Source: Entoloma clypeatum (lineage: Eukaryota; Basidiomycota; Agaricomycetes; Agaricales; Entolomataceae). From it: a DNA stretch of 64,000 bases. A program made the translations under genes and the position numbers. The DNA is taken from NCBI GenBank assembly GCA_963565915.1, contig OY751486.1, forward strand, positions 2,356,001-2,420,000. The letters run 5' to 3'. The notes under the pieces are model-generated. The model searched no databases. It saw only the letters and a list, made by a program, of their open reading frames with translations, and was not told the DNA's origin. Below, one piece after another: positions 54,637 to 63,990 of this stretch. The first letter of the stretch is position 1; each line of letters starts with the position of its first letter.

Positions 54637-56139
54637 GTGGTACAAATGGAGATGTTCACAGAGGAACAATTCTTTGAAGGGGGTGAGACATCTGATTCCA
54701 TCAAAATTGGAAACATCACAACCATTGAAAACCCATGGATCACACGCATCAAGGCTTCGAACCGCATGGAGACAGAAGTAGCGCAGGGCCTAAAAAAGAA
54801 TCCCCATTGGTATCTGCAGGAGAACGAGTCTATGTCCCGCCAGATCCACAATTATGACAAGAATTGATGTTTGAGTCACATGATGCACCAGTGGCTGGAC
54901 ATCCAGGACAGTACCGGACACATGAACTCCTCACTCGCACCTACTGGTGGCCTACCATACTGCATGATGTGAAGAAGTACGTGAAGGGTTGCGACACTTG
55001 TCAACGCAACAAGATTAACCGACAAAAGCGACATGCTCCGCTACATCCCCATGCAGCACCAAGTCACCCATGGGAAGACATAGGAATCGACGTCGTGGGA
55101 CCGATACCAGAATCTGATGGAAAAAATGCAATTCTGGTCATCACGGATAGACATTTGAAGATGCTTCACCTTATTCCGACAACCGTGGAACTATCAGCTG
55201 AAGGATTAGCCAAGATCTATCAGGATCAGATATGGAAGCTTCATGGGATCCCCAAGAAGATCATCAGTGATAGGGGACCGCAGTTCGCTGTGAAGTTCAT
55301 GGAGATACTCTGCCGCATGCTAGGGATCAAAAGGAACCTGTCCACCGCATACCACCCACAGACTGACGGACAGGCCGAGCGATTGCATCAGGAGACGGAA
55401 GTGTTCTTACGAAACTTTGTCAACCATCTACAGGATGATTGGGCTGAATGGATCACAATCGCAGAGTTCCAGTACAATGACAAAGAACATCAGGCGACGA
55501 AGCACACCCCATTCTACCTCAACTACGATTTACATACATCCGTGGAAGGGAGAGCTCGTGTTAGAAGATAGCAATCCGGCTGCCAACGACTTCTTGAAAA
55601 AACTCAAACAGGCACGAGAAGAAGCCAATGCTGCGCTGAAACAAGCACAGGATCAGATGAAGAAGACAGTTGACACACGGCGAAGTCCGTCTTGGGACTA
55701 CCGCATCGGAGACAAGGTGTGGCTGGAAGGGACTAACATCAGGACCGATCGACCCTCAAAGAAACTTGATGCACTCTGACACAGACCATTCAAAGTCCTA
55801 GAGAAGAAAGGAGCTAGCGCGTACCTTCTTGATCTTCCAAAGACTTGGAAGATGATTTACCCTGTGTTCAACGAGACCCTGTTGTCACCATATGAAACTC
55901 CGAAGTACGCCATCCAGAAAAAGAAACCAGCCCCTGATCCGATCATCGTTGAAGGACGAGAAGAGTACCATGTGTCTATGATCCTAGACTCTCGAAAGTT
56001 CCACGGAAAGATCCAGTACCTCGTCCAGTGGGAAGGATATGGTCCAGAAGAGAACACATGGGAACCTCGAGCTAATGTTCAGAACACTCAAGATTTGATC
56101 CGTGATTTCCATCGGCAGAACCCGTCTCGCCCACGATAA
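54637..56139 (+). pseudogene. Gypsy integrase and chromodomain (G1)
   Basis: Linker MEMFTEEQFFEGGETSDS, frameshift near 54860, then zinc domain HDAPVAGHPGQYRTHELL to CDTCQRNK. Core: GIDVVGPIPESDG (Asp), ISDRGPQFAVKFME (Asp), HPQTDGQAERLHQETEVF (Glu). Another frameshift near 55545, TGA at 55777-55779, then VFNETLLSPYETPKY and a chromodomain (YHVSMILDSRKFHG, IQYLVQWEGYGPEENTWEP) to 56139. The sibling G1c fragment matches throughout. Confidence 0.92.
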
Positions 56140-56273
56140 AAGACAGCTCTCAGAATCCATGACAAGTATCGACCTCATCAGTCAACCACACACCGAGTTC
56201 CCCGCTCTAGTCCTTTTCCCTGCCCAATATAGCCTCCCCCTTCTTCTTCTATCTCTCAACCATCCTCGCCGCC

Positions 56274-56645
56274 ATGTCCAACACCACCGTTACCTCCACC
56301 TCTACCACCGACATCAACCCCACCATCGCCGCCCTCATGAACGAAGCACTCTCCATGAGAGATCAAATCCATGCTCTCGAAACTTCCCTTGCCGACCTCC
56401 TCCATCGCCAGATGCATATCCGGCTTCACTCGCTGTCCAACCTACCCGTCGCCCCGAGTCCCGAGGAAAAACAAATTCTCGGAAATTACACCAGCACCCT
56501 TGTAATTGAGAATCGACGTATTCGGCTGGCTATCAAAGGCCTCGAACTTGCCGTAGCCATCAACGAGGAGTTGATATATGATTGGAGCCTCAAGGAAAGT
56601 CCGAACTGGTCCGATCCCGGCAACAACGAGGGATGGGGACAGTGA
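56274..56645 (+). CDS. Accessory ORF between pol and 3' LTR of G1
   Basis: 123 codons, undamaged, starting MSNTTVTSTSTTDINPTIAA. Predicted helical: EALSMRDQIHALETSLADLL, then HIRLHSLSNLPVAPSPEE and VIENRRIRLAIKGLELAVAI, ending NEGWGQ. A clear homologue at 58749-59018 (HIGLHTLLDLPVLPTMEE, LALENCCLK, NNGWGP) lies in the same place before another G1-type LTR. No known domain. Its intact frame next to a damaged pol is notable. Confidence 0.7.
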   Translation: MSNTTVTSTSTTDINPTIAALMNEALSMRDQIHALETSLADLLHRQMHIRLHSLSNLPVAPSPEEKQILGNYTSTLVIENRRIRLAIKGLELAVAINEELIYDWSLKESPNWSDPGNNEGWGQ

Positions 56646-56679
56646 CTCTGTGAGGACACAGAGCTTGGAGAGGGGAACA

Positions 56680-57081
56680 TGTTACGGACTCTATGGTATG
56701 AGGACCATGTCATATCTTTTACTTATCGGCCCGACTCGGCGCCCTCTTACAAGCTTACTATGTCTAATGTCTACTTTGGCAACCTTTGATTTCCAGTCTG
56801 ACTCATTACATTACTTTGTCATCCCCTTTAGTATACTTCGTTCCCGCGCTGACTAGCTTTCTGCAGTCAGCTTACTCACTGTACATAGCCTTCCGCAGTC
56901 GCCTTACTCATGAGCACTGCCTTCTGCAGTACTGACTCATCCGCTACCGCCTATAGTCAGTACCTATATAAACCTCTTGTACTATAGTAGATTCCTTAGA
57001 TTTAGCAATCACTTTGCTCTTCGCCTTTCCACTTTCCTGCATACTCTGCCCGAACCTTGGAACGGTTTGTTAAGCATAACA
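56680..57081 (+). repeat. 3' LTR of G1
   Basis: 402 bp, preceded by the purine-rich GGAGAGGGGAACA. See 5' LTR for motifs; all are conserved. Confidence 0.93.
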
Positions 57082-58195
57082 CCTTGGGTGGTAAGGGCGG
57101 GAATGCCGATGTGTCATTGATCCTGGGGGCTCGCTTGACTGTTCCAGGGGGTAAACCCCTGGAAGGCTGGGCTGCTGGGGTGGGTGCCAAGGGTAAACCC
57201 TTGGTGCCGCGTGGGATCGGGGCCTTACCAGAGCTAGAAGCTTTGGGAGGGGCGGGGGATTTGTGGACTTGCCAGGAGTCCGACATGGAGGCGTCCGCCG
57301 CCTGAGAGGTGGTGGGAGGGTTGGGAGGAGGAGGGGCCTTAGACTTACCTTTGCCCTGCGAGGCGGGTGTCGGGGGCGGAGGGGGGGGAACATAGTCCTT
57401 GTGAATGAGATTGCCGTCGCTGTTAAGGCTAAAGCCAAGTTTATTGCCCATGAGAGCGAAGAGCATGAAGAACTCATCTCTGAGGACTCCATCAGAAGCG
57501 ACGGCGTCACGCATGATGCCTTGAATGATGACCTGCTGTGCCAATGAAATGACGGCAGCGGAGAGGGTGGCCGTGTTGAGCCGAGTGAGGGTGCCGCCAG
57601 AGGCCAGACCAAAGTCGATAGCCTCGCCAACAGTTTTGAGGGCGGCGCACATCGCAACGAGGTTGCTTTCGCTGTCACCTGCCATGTTAACCTGTAACTC
57701 ACTGGGGATGAGGTCGTGCTTTGGATCATTGAGTACATAATCCGGAACAGTCTCAAACGTCACGAGTCCGGCGTTAGCGGGAAGTGTGATGGAAGAATGC
57801 CTCGCTGCTTCGGCCTGCCCACTGAAGGGGGTGTCGCTGCGGTAGACAGTTTTGGTGAGAGCTAGAGGCCCCACAGAAACAAGCTGGTCGACATCAGGAA
57901 GGGTGTTGACATCGATCGGTTCTTCTGACCAGCTACCAGCGGGATTACCTTCCACAGGGCTGACAGATCCAAGGGCAGACTTGCGAGCCTTCTGCCTGAG
58001 ACGAATCTCCTTGGCCTTACCAGATGGTGCGGGAGAGGACGATTGAGTGCGATCGGCTGGAGAATCCGGCCAATCAAGAGAGACGGGGGGTTTGGCGACA
58101 GATTGAGTGTCGATCCTGGTCAATCTAGCAAGCGATGGAGCTTTAAGGGCCCGACCACCGCCAGAGGAAGAGGGGGGTTCATCATGGAAAGACAT
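57082..58195 (-). pseudogene. LINE ORF1, N-terminal part
   Basis: ATG at 58195 (MSFHDEPPSSSGGGRALKAP). Pro/Ser-rich low-complexity segments flank a predicted helical block (VAMCAALKTVGEAIDFGLAS, ALMGNKLGFSLNSDGNL). It joins 51206 in frame once the G1 element and one CCTTG copy are removed, giving an ORF1 of 793 codons including stop. In the present state the frame runs into the LTR and stops at 57002. Confidence 0.88.
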
Positions 58196-58380
58196 GTTGA
58201 ACTACGATCTACTACAACCAGCAACAATCGATGAAAAAGACGCGGGCGCCTAATCACGATGGTGGTGGTTAGAGGAAGAGGAAGGTGGCGCGCACCTTTT
58301 GTCAAAAACAACTTTTTTATTTATTTAGTAAGTGGGAAAATGGGATGTATGTAGAGTCATTGTGAGCAATGAAATATAAT
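58196..58380 (-). other. LINE 5' untranslated region and flank
   Basis: About 115 bp of GC-rich leader upstream of the ORF1 ATG, then AT-rich host-like sequence from about 58310. The exact 5' end of the LINE is not marked by a duplication because the 3' end is missing. Confidence 0.45.
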
Positions 58381-58459
58381 GGTCTTGTAGCTCAGTTGGT
58401 TAATGTTAAAAGTACCTTTTGTACTATAGAAGTTCAGAGTTCAAGTCTTTCTTGTGGCA
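58381..58459 (+). pseudogene. tRNA-like sequence (pseudo-tRNA or SINE head)
   Basis: GGTCTTGTAGCTCAGTTGG has a good A box and AGAGTTCAAGTC a good B box at tRNA spacing. The first 20 bases resemble eukaryotic tRNA-Ile. The acceptor stem does not pair and the D and T stems are weak, although AGTAC/GTACT can form an anticodon-like stem. Not a working tRNA. A tRNA-derived SINE head is possible. Confidence 0.45.
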
Positions 58460-58499
58460 GAAATTTTCTACTTGCTGTTTCGGGACATTGATTTCAGAT

Positions 58500-58708
58500 C
58501 CTCGGATTGTTCCATGGAAAATACCGGTTTAAACCGATCTGAACCGGTCTTTGGCCGGTCTTTCAAATTCTAAAGTTTCGAGTGAACCGAAGACTGGCCG
58601 TGATCTGAAACCTTAAAAACCGAGACCGGCAGTCTGGTCTCTCACCGGTTCGGTCCCATGCGGTCTCGGTCTGAAATCAACGAAGGTAAACTGGACCTTG
58701 AAACACTA
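58500..58708. repeat. hAT-like 3' end
   Basis: ACCGGT, CCGGTCTTTGGCCGGTC and GAGACCGGCAGTCTGGTCTC motifs, ending TTGAAACACTA (complement TAGTGTTTCAA), the same terminus as hAT-B. It abuts the accessory ORF fragment of the next gypsy remnant. Confidence 0.65.
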
Positions 58709-58748
58709 GCTATCGTTGGCCTTCTTGACAAAACCCTCTCCACCAGCA

Positions 58749-59018
58749 ATGAAGTCCACGCTGGTGGCTGACCTCATCAGCCAACAAACTCACATTGGCC
58801 TCCATACCCTCTTGGACCTACCTGTGTTGCCAACCATGGAAGAACGCAACATTCTCAAACAGTTCACCAATCACCTTGCTCTTGAAAACTGCTGCCTCAA
58901 ATCACAAATTGAGGCAATTAGATATGCCTGCAAGGTCAATGAGGAGCTGATAAGGAATTGGTTGCACAGTGATGTTGTGAGCGGTTGGGGTAACATCAAC
59001 AATGGATGGGGACCATGA
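58749..59018 (+). pseudogene. Accessory ORF fragment of a G1-type element (G1d)
   Basis: Homologue of 56274-56645 lacking its N-terminal part, which was replaced by the hAT end. DLISQQTHIGLHTLLDLPVL, ENCCLKSQIEAIRYA, EELIRNWLHSD and a terminal NNGWGP. Stop TGA at 59016-59018, 35 bp before the LTR. Confidence 0.75.
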
Positions 59019-59052
59019 CTTCGTGAGGACATGAGTCTTGAGGAGCGGAACA

Positions 59053-59447
59053 TGTTACAAAGTGGCATCTACCTTGACGACCTCATCATTTTCTCTTCTC
59101 ATCCATCACACCCTTTCTCTTCCTTTGTAGATACCCAACCTTTGCTTCTCTAGAATCATGCTACCATAGATATGGACATCGGACTTGCTATGCTTCCGTC
59201 CGATCCCCTTTCTGCTATCTCCTATCTCTGACTCATCCTTACTCCTGTTTACCTCATTCTACTTCGGTCCCACTTCTATTTGCTATCTGCTATCTACTCG
59301 CTACTGCTCTGACTCATTGGATATCCATAGTATATAAACCTTTGTACATTATCATGTAGACCCCAGGTTTAGCAATAACATTGCTTTCGCCCTTCCACCT
59401 TTCTGCAGTACTCTGCCCAAACCTTGGAATGGTTTGCCTGCATAACA
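59053..59447 (+). repeat. 3' LTR of G1d
   Basis: 395 bp, TGTTACAA...GCATAACA, with TGACTCA sites in U3 and TATATAAA followed by GGTTTAGCAA (59366-59375). No primer site follows, so it is a 3' LTR. Confidence 0.88.
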
Positions 59448-60637
59448 GTTCAATTCTGTTTACTCAACTTTTTTCTTCACCTTTCTTCACCAAGGGACCC
59501 ATCCTTATCACAATCAACATGTGTTCTCATGACAGTAGGCAAATTGCAGGTAATTGTCATGTAAATTTTTGAAAAAGCGCTGAATCCGCAGGAATCTGCA
59601 CACCCTGACATTCACATGATATTTATCTGCATTGCCTACACGGCCTTTTTACTGAGGCTCACAGATGAAAATTACATTCCGCTCCTCACTAGAATCAAAC
59701 CTGATCCCAGCATATGAACATCTGGTATACCTCAGAGGGAGAAATCAGAATTGAATTCTTCGATTTATCTGATCAACAAACAACAAAACATATCATAATA
59801 TCCTTCCCCATTTATCCAAGATATATTCAACATTCATAGAGGCAAATTACCGCAGTGATCATAAGTTTATATAATTGACACTGGAGATTTCTCAGATATT
59901 ATGATCTACTATAAAGTTCTGGAAATTTTCATCATATAGAATATGGCCTTATCAGAATCTCTTCACTTTCCTGATGAGTCAGAATGTGGTTGCAAATAGA
60001 CAGGTTGTGAGTCACGTGCTCGTCAAGGCCTTAGACAAATAAACAACTAAACAATAAACTAACCAGTCTCTTGCACTATCTCGCCGCCTCCATTCTCCAC
60101 GTAGGGGTTTACCCCTACGTCGGATGGCATGTAACGCAGGGGTTTACTCCGTGCGTTTGCTGCATTGATAACGGCGATCGATACACAATGTTCGACGAGC
60201 ATCCCCCCTTTCCGGTCCATCGCTTTATTTTTGGTAAATATGGCTTCACTCATCGACTAAACACCCAGACTGCCACGGTTTTGACCTCGAGCCTGTCCCT
60301 GGAAGCTCAACCCACACCACACCAATTCACAATACCTATTTTGTTCTAGGACACCCGCGCACGATGTTCGACAAACATTACTTTTCACCACCCTTGACAT
60401 TCAATTAATCTTAACCATAATTTAGTAAGTGTTAATTCTTTTCATCATGCCACACCCATTCATGGTTCCCCAATTTGTTTAGGACACCTGCAAACGATAT
60501 TCAATGAACATCACATTTCGCCACACCCATTTCGAACCCCAACCCATGTCCCTGGAAACCAGCCCTCCAATAGAATTATCATCACATCTCATTCCGTAAG
60601 TTTGTAAATTACTTCAACGGATTCAATCATGATAAGG
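59448..60637. other. No recognised gene
   Basis: AT-rich spacer. A hairpin ACGTAGGGGT TT ACCCCTACGT is at about 60099-60120, followed by a diverged AGGGGTTTACTCC copy. Repeated GACGAGCATC/GACAAACATTAC and AGGACACCC/AGGACACCTGC phrases (60195, 60352, 60370, 60481) suggest a decayed local repeat. Could hold upstream exons of the helicase gene but none can be defended. Confidence 0.45.
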
Positions 60638-60685
60638 TTTTGATAGGCATTACAACAAGACTTCTCATCAATTTATTCACAGGCA

Positions 60686-61015
60686 AACCGTCCTCAAAGG
60701 ATCTGCCATGGGCCCATCCTGCACGCCTACCGTCATACTCCTCTGTAGTTACAACCACTCTGTACGGACGGAACTACCTCTCCATCACCCTAGATGAGGC
60801 ACATCTTTATCGGAATATGGGCGCTAAGCACCTGTCTGCTCTAACCCTCCTGGAACTCACGGCGATCCGCTTTGCAACGCCACTCCAGACATTGATGAAG
60901 GATGTCACAAGCATGGGGCGGCTCCCTAGCTTGCCGTACTTCCTCAGCCAGGATGCTGCCACGCAGGACAAGGTTGATGGCTTGCATCATCCGGAAGATG
61001 AGAGTCGACGCCGAT
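60686..61015 (+). pseudogene. SNF2/DEAH helicase fragment
   Basis: Reads GKPSSKDLPWAHPARLPSYS, then NYLSITLDEAHLYRNMGAKH (Walker B DEAH box), SALTLLELTAIRFATPLQT (a motif III-like S/T-A-T-P region, here F-A-T-P) and SMGRLPSLPYFLSQD. This pattern matches the SNF2-type helicases that are expanded in mushroom genomes. A plausible intron GTTTTGATAGG...TTCACAG ends at 60685. The frame runs into the G3 LTR at 61016 and stops at 61045, so the C-terminal half is lost. The shortened motif III suggests it was already decaying. Confidence 0.65.
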
Positions 61016-61478
61016 TGTTATGGTTGACAAACCCATGCAATGCTTAGGCAGAGAGGCTTAAGTAGCAAAGGCGGATACCAAGGTGATTGCTAGATCTGGG
61101 GAATACATGCAATGTATCTATCCTATATATACTGTACTAGAAGGTCGAGTCATCTAGATGACTCTAGAGCGGTTCTGGTCTGACTCCAGAAGCGGACCCG
61201 GAGTAGGTGTCTATGGTAACTGCTGCGGCGTGAGTCAGAGTATCTAAGTATAGTCCAATAAGTAACACAATGTCAAGGATGTGTGAGAGTAACCATCTAG
61301 ATATGGTAATGATGACCATACTGTAGTGAGTAAGCGGAGGCCGGGGCCCGAATGATGTAAAAGTGAATAGTAAGCATGAAACCAATAGATAAGATGAAAC
61401 TGGCCATTAATCAGATAAGACCTCTATGTCTTGTATCTTGTCCGAGCGATCAATGCCATGGATAGTGAATCCATAACA
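61016..61478 (-). repeat. Gypsy G3 LTR, minus strand
   Basis: 463 bp, inverted relative to 17389-17846 and almost identical to it. On the minus strand it is preceded by the purine tract GAGAAGGGGGGAA (61479-61491), so it is the 3' LTR of an element extending to the right. Confidence 0.88.
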
Positions 61479-61859
61479 TTCCCCCCTTCTCAAAGGTTTT
61501 TGTCCTGAAAACAATCTTGAAAAAACAATCTTGATGTACCATTTTGCAACCAAGGTTTTCAAAAATTGCGCTTGAGATCGTTCATCGATTTCTTCTTCCA
61601 ACTCTGTAGTGTCTCTCCATTGTTGTTCATCTTCCTCCTCCCATGCTCTCGTCATTCGTCTTCATCCTCCAATCTCCATCGTCGTCTGACTCCATCATCC
61701 AACTCCATTGCTTGATTCCATCGTCCAACTCTGTCGTTGTTCCTCTTCATCCTCCATCTTCAACCATTGTCGTCTTCATCTTCCAACTCTGTCGTTCCTC
61801 TCCTTCGTTGGCTCTCGAATCCTCTACCCCCTTCTCAAGATTTGGCGTCCCGACAAATA
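61479..61859 (-). other. 3' end of gypsy G3
   Basis: Purine tract then, read on the minus strand, an acidic short frame (WEEEDEQQWRDTTELEEEID). The plus strand is C/T-rich with repeated CATCCTCCA/TCCAACTCTGTCGTT. No catalytic domain visible. A Tc1 element is inserted at 61860. Confidence 0.5.
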
Positions 61860-61861
61860 TA

Positions 61862-63482
61862 CAGTGCCTCACAAAACTGATTCAATGTTTGCTACTTTGT
61901 GAATACCTTCAAAATAACTTTGCAAATAATGCCAATCAAAAGAAGGTATTGGTACCTGGTTAAAAGCCCTGCTTCAGGACTCTCGGAATCTGCAATAATT
62001 ATGTAATTCCCATAAAAAATGATCAATATATGATCAAATTACTCCAGGGACTCATTGAATCAGTTTTGTGAGTATGTACAATAAATACAGTATTTTATAC
62101 TTTAGTACTTGGTATTACCCCCCTTAGCTTTGATTACTGCCTCTACCCTTCTTGGCATACTTTCTATCAGGTTTTGACACACTTCTGGCCCTATATTATT
62201 CCACACCTCTGCTGCTCTGTCCCAAATCTCCCAGACTCCCTTGGGTGGTGTTGGATATTCATTCAACTTCCTTTTAATATGAACCCAGAGGTGTTCAATA
62301 GGATTGAGGTCGGGGGACTGTGCAGGCCAATCCAGCAGAGCAATATTCTTGCTGTCCATCCATTTTTTGGCCTTCTTGGAGGTGTGCTTGGGGTCATTGT
62401 CCTGCTGAAAAATAATCTCCTCTTCAGAGATTCCACTCTCCTCCATGCTGGGCAGCAAATTGTCCTCCAAAATGGACACATAACTGATCAGCATCCATCC
62501 TCCCCTCAACCTCTGCAAGTCTCCCCACACCTTCCCAACCCATACAACCCCAAACCATAATATTTCCTCCCCCAAACTTGACTGTGCCCTGAACCTCTCT
62601 TTCAATAAGCCCCTCACCCTTCTTTTTCCAGACCCATTCCTTGACATCTGACCCAAACCTGTTGATTTTGGTCTCATCTGACCAAATGACCCTCTTCCAG
62701 TCCTCCATTGTCCATTCCCTGTGCTTCATAGCAAATGCCAACCGCCTCTTCCGATGTATGGCCTTTGAGAAAGGTCTTTTCTTCCTTGTTACAGCCTTGA
62801 ATTCATGTTTTCTGAGAACCCTTCTCACAGTTTCTGGGGAGACAGGATTGGAGATGACAGTGTTGATGTGTTTGGTAGCCTTCACAGCATTGGAGGCTCT
62901 CCCTGAGGCGATTTGTGAAAGTATGTTTCATGTGTTGGTGGGAGGAAAGCTTGGATGGATGACCACCAGAAGAGAGATTGCGATGAGGAAGAAGATTCTG
63001 AAGCACTCTGGAGACAGTTGATTGGCTGACACCCAGGTTAGAGGCAATATGATGAGTGGAGTGACCATTGGAGGCCAGAGAAAGAATGTTTTCCTTGTGG
63101 GAAGAGGAGATAGGGCGCATGATTAATTATGGAGGCTGTTGAGGTTGGATTCTTCTTATACAACTTTCCTTGACAACCCATCAGGGTTCTATTCAAGTTC
63201 CATCAGTAAGTCATGACAACTGGTTATCATACAACCAGTGAAGCATTTGATTCTGATAATTGCCATAGGTACTCACAAAACTGATTCAATGAGTTGCTGA
63301 TTTAATTTAATCATATCTCCATGGATTCTGATCTAAATCATATGATTCCTTTATATTCTGAAAGCCCTGAAGTAGGGCTTTCAATTATATACCAAAGGTT
63401 TAATTCAATTGGTATTCTTTGCAGAGTTATCTTGAAGGTATTCAAAAAGCAACAAACATTGAATCAGTTTTGTGAGGCACTG
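61862..63482 (-). mobile_element. Tc1/mariner element
   Basis: 1621 bp with TA duplications at 61860-61861 and 63483-63484. Terminal repeats start CAGTGCCTCACAAAACTG and stay similar for about 80 bp. A second copy of CTCACAAAACTGATTCAATG lies inverted in each arm (62050-62070 and 63272-63292), about 190 bp from the end. It is inserted in gypsy G3 sequence. Confidence 0.93.
62102..63120 (-). pseudogene. Tc1 transposase, DD34E, two frameshifts
   Basis: Starts MRPISSSHKENILSLASNG, with a helix-turn-helix (HHIASNLGVSQSTVSRVLQN). Frameshift near 62885, second HTH (SPETVRRVLRKHEF) and KRPFSKAIHRKRR, then VIWSDETKINRFG (first Asp), GGGNIMVWGCM. Second frameshift near 62490, then IFQQDNDPKHTSKKAKKW (second Asp) and WPAQSPDLNPIEHLW (Glu), 34 residues apart. 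It ends KGGNTKY at 62102. The catalytic triad is complete, so only the frameshifts disable it. Confidence 0.92.
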
Positions 63483-63484
63483 TA

Positions 63485-63819
63485 CATCTCCCCCAGGTGT
63501 TGAGAATTCCAAAGAGATCCAAAGGCTCCGTTGGAGCGAAAAAAAATTCTGTGTTTTGCACTGTTGTGACTTGTGGTGTGTCTTGCTGACCAATCTCTGG
63601 TGTGATGGTGCAATGCGCCAAGCGCCTTACTTGCTGATGTGTCTTGGACCAATGCTCCCTGAGCCTGACATGGTTCCCAAGGAAAACGATGCGCCATCCA
63701 ATAGTGATGGACCCTGATGTGTGTCTCCGATGAGCTATGATAAGCTCCTGATGTGTTTGATGGTGTTTCCCAGCATGGGAATGATTCTCTCCGTATGATG
63801 TTGTGGCAGTGTAGCTTCC
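63485..63819. other. Continuation of the G3-type sequence interrupted by Tc1
   Basis: CATCTCCCCCAGGTGTTGAG resumes after the right TA. GC-moderate, no domain recognised in any frame. Confidence 0.4.
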
Positions 63820-63990
63820 CAATCATGTCGCTGTGCGATGATGTCGATATGTGGCTGTGTCCAATGATACAGCTCTGTGGCTGTGCAATGATATACTTCT
63901 TGTGGCTGTACGATAATGTCAATGTGTGGCTGTGCACTAATGTGCTTCTTGTGGCTGTGCACTGATACTCTTCTGTGGCTGTGCAGCTGA
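63820..63990. repeat. Tandem repeat, about 24-bp unit
   Basis: TGTGGCTGTGCAATGATATAC and variants repeated about seven times (63850, 63876, 63900, 63924, 63949, 63973), running to the window edge. Confidence 0.75.

Larger units (their letters stand above)
51207..57081 (+). mobile_element. Full-length gypsy G1 inserted in LINE ORF1
   Basis: 5.88 kb: LTR 51207-51608, self-primer site 51611-51620, gag, pol lacking RNase H, accessory ORF, purine tract, LTR 56680-57081. Target duplication CCTTG at 51202-51206 and 57082-57086. LTRs of 402 bp differ at 7 positions (about 98% identical), five at CpG. Confidence 0.95.

Noticed and set aside
58381..58459. Functional tRNA gene
   Set aside because: Acceptor and T stems do not pair; only the internal promoter boxes are kept.
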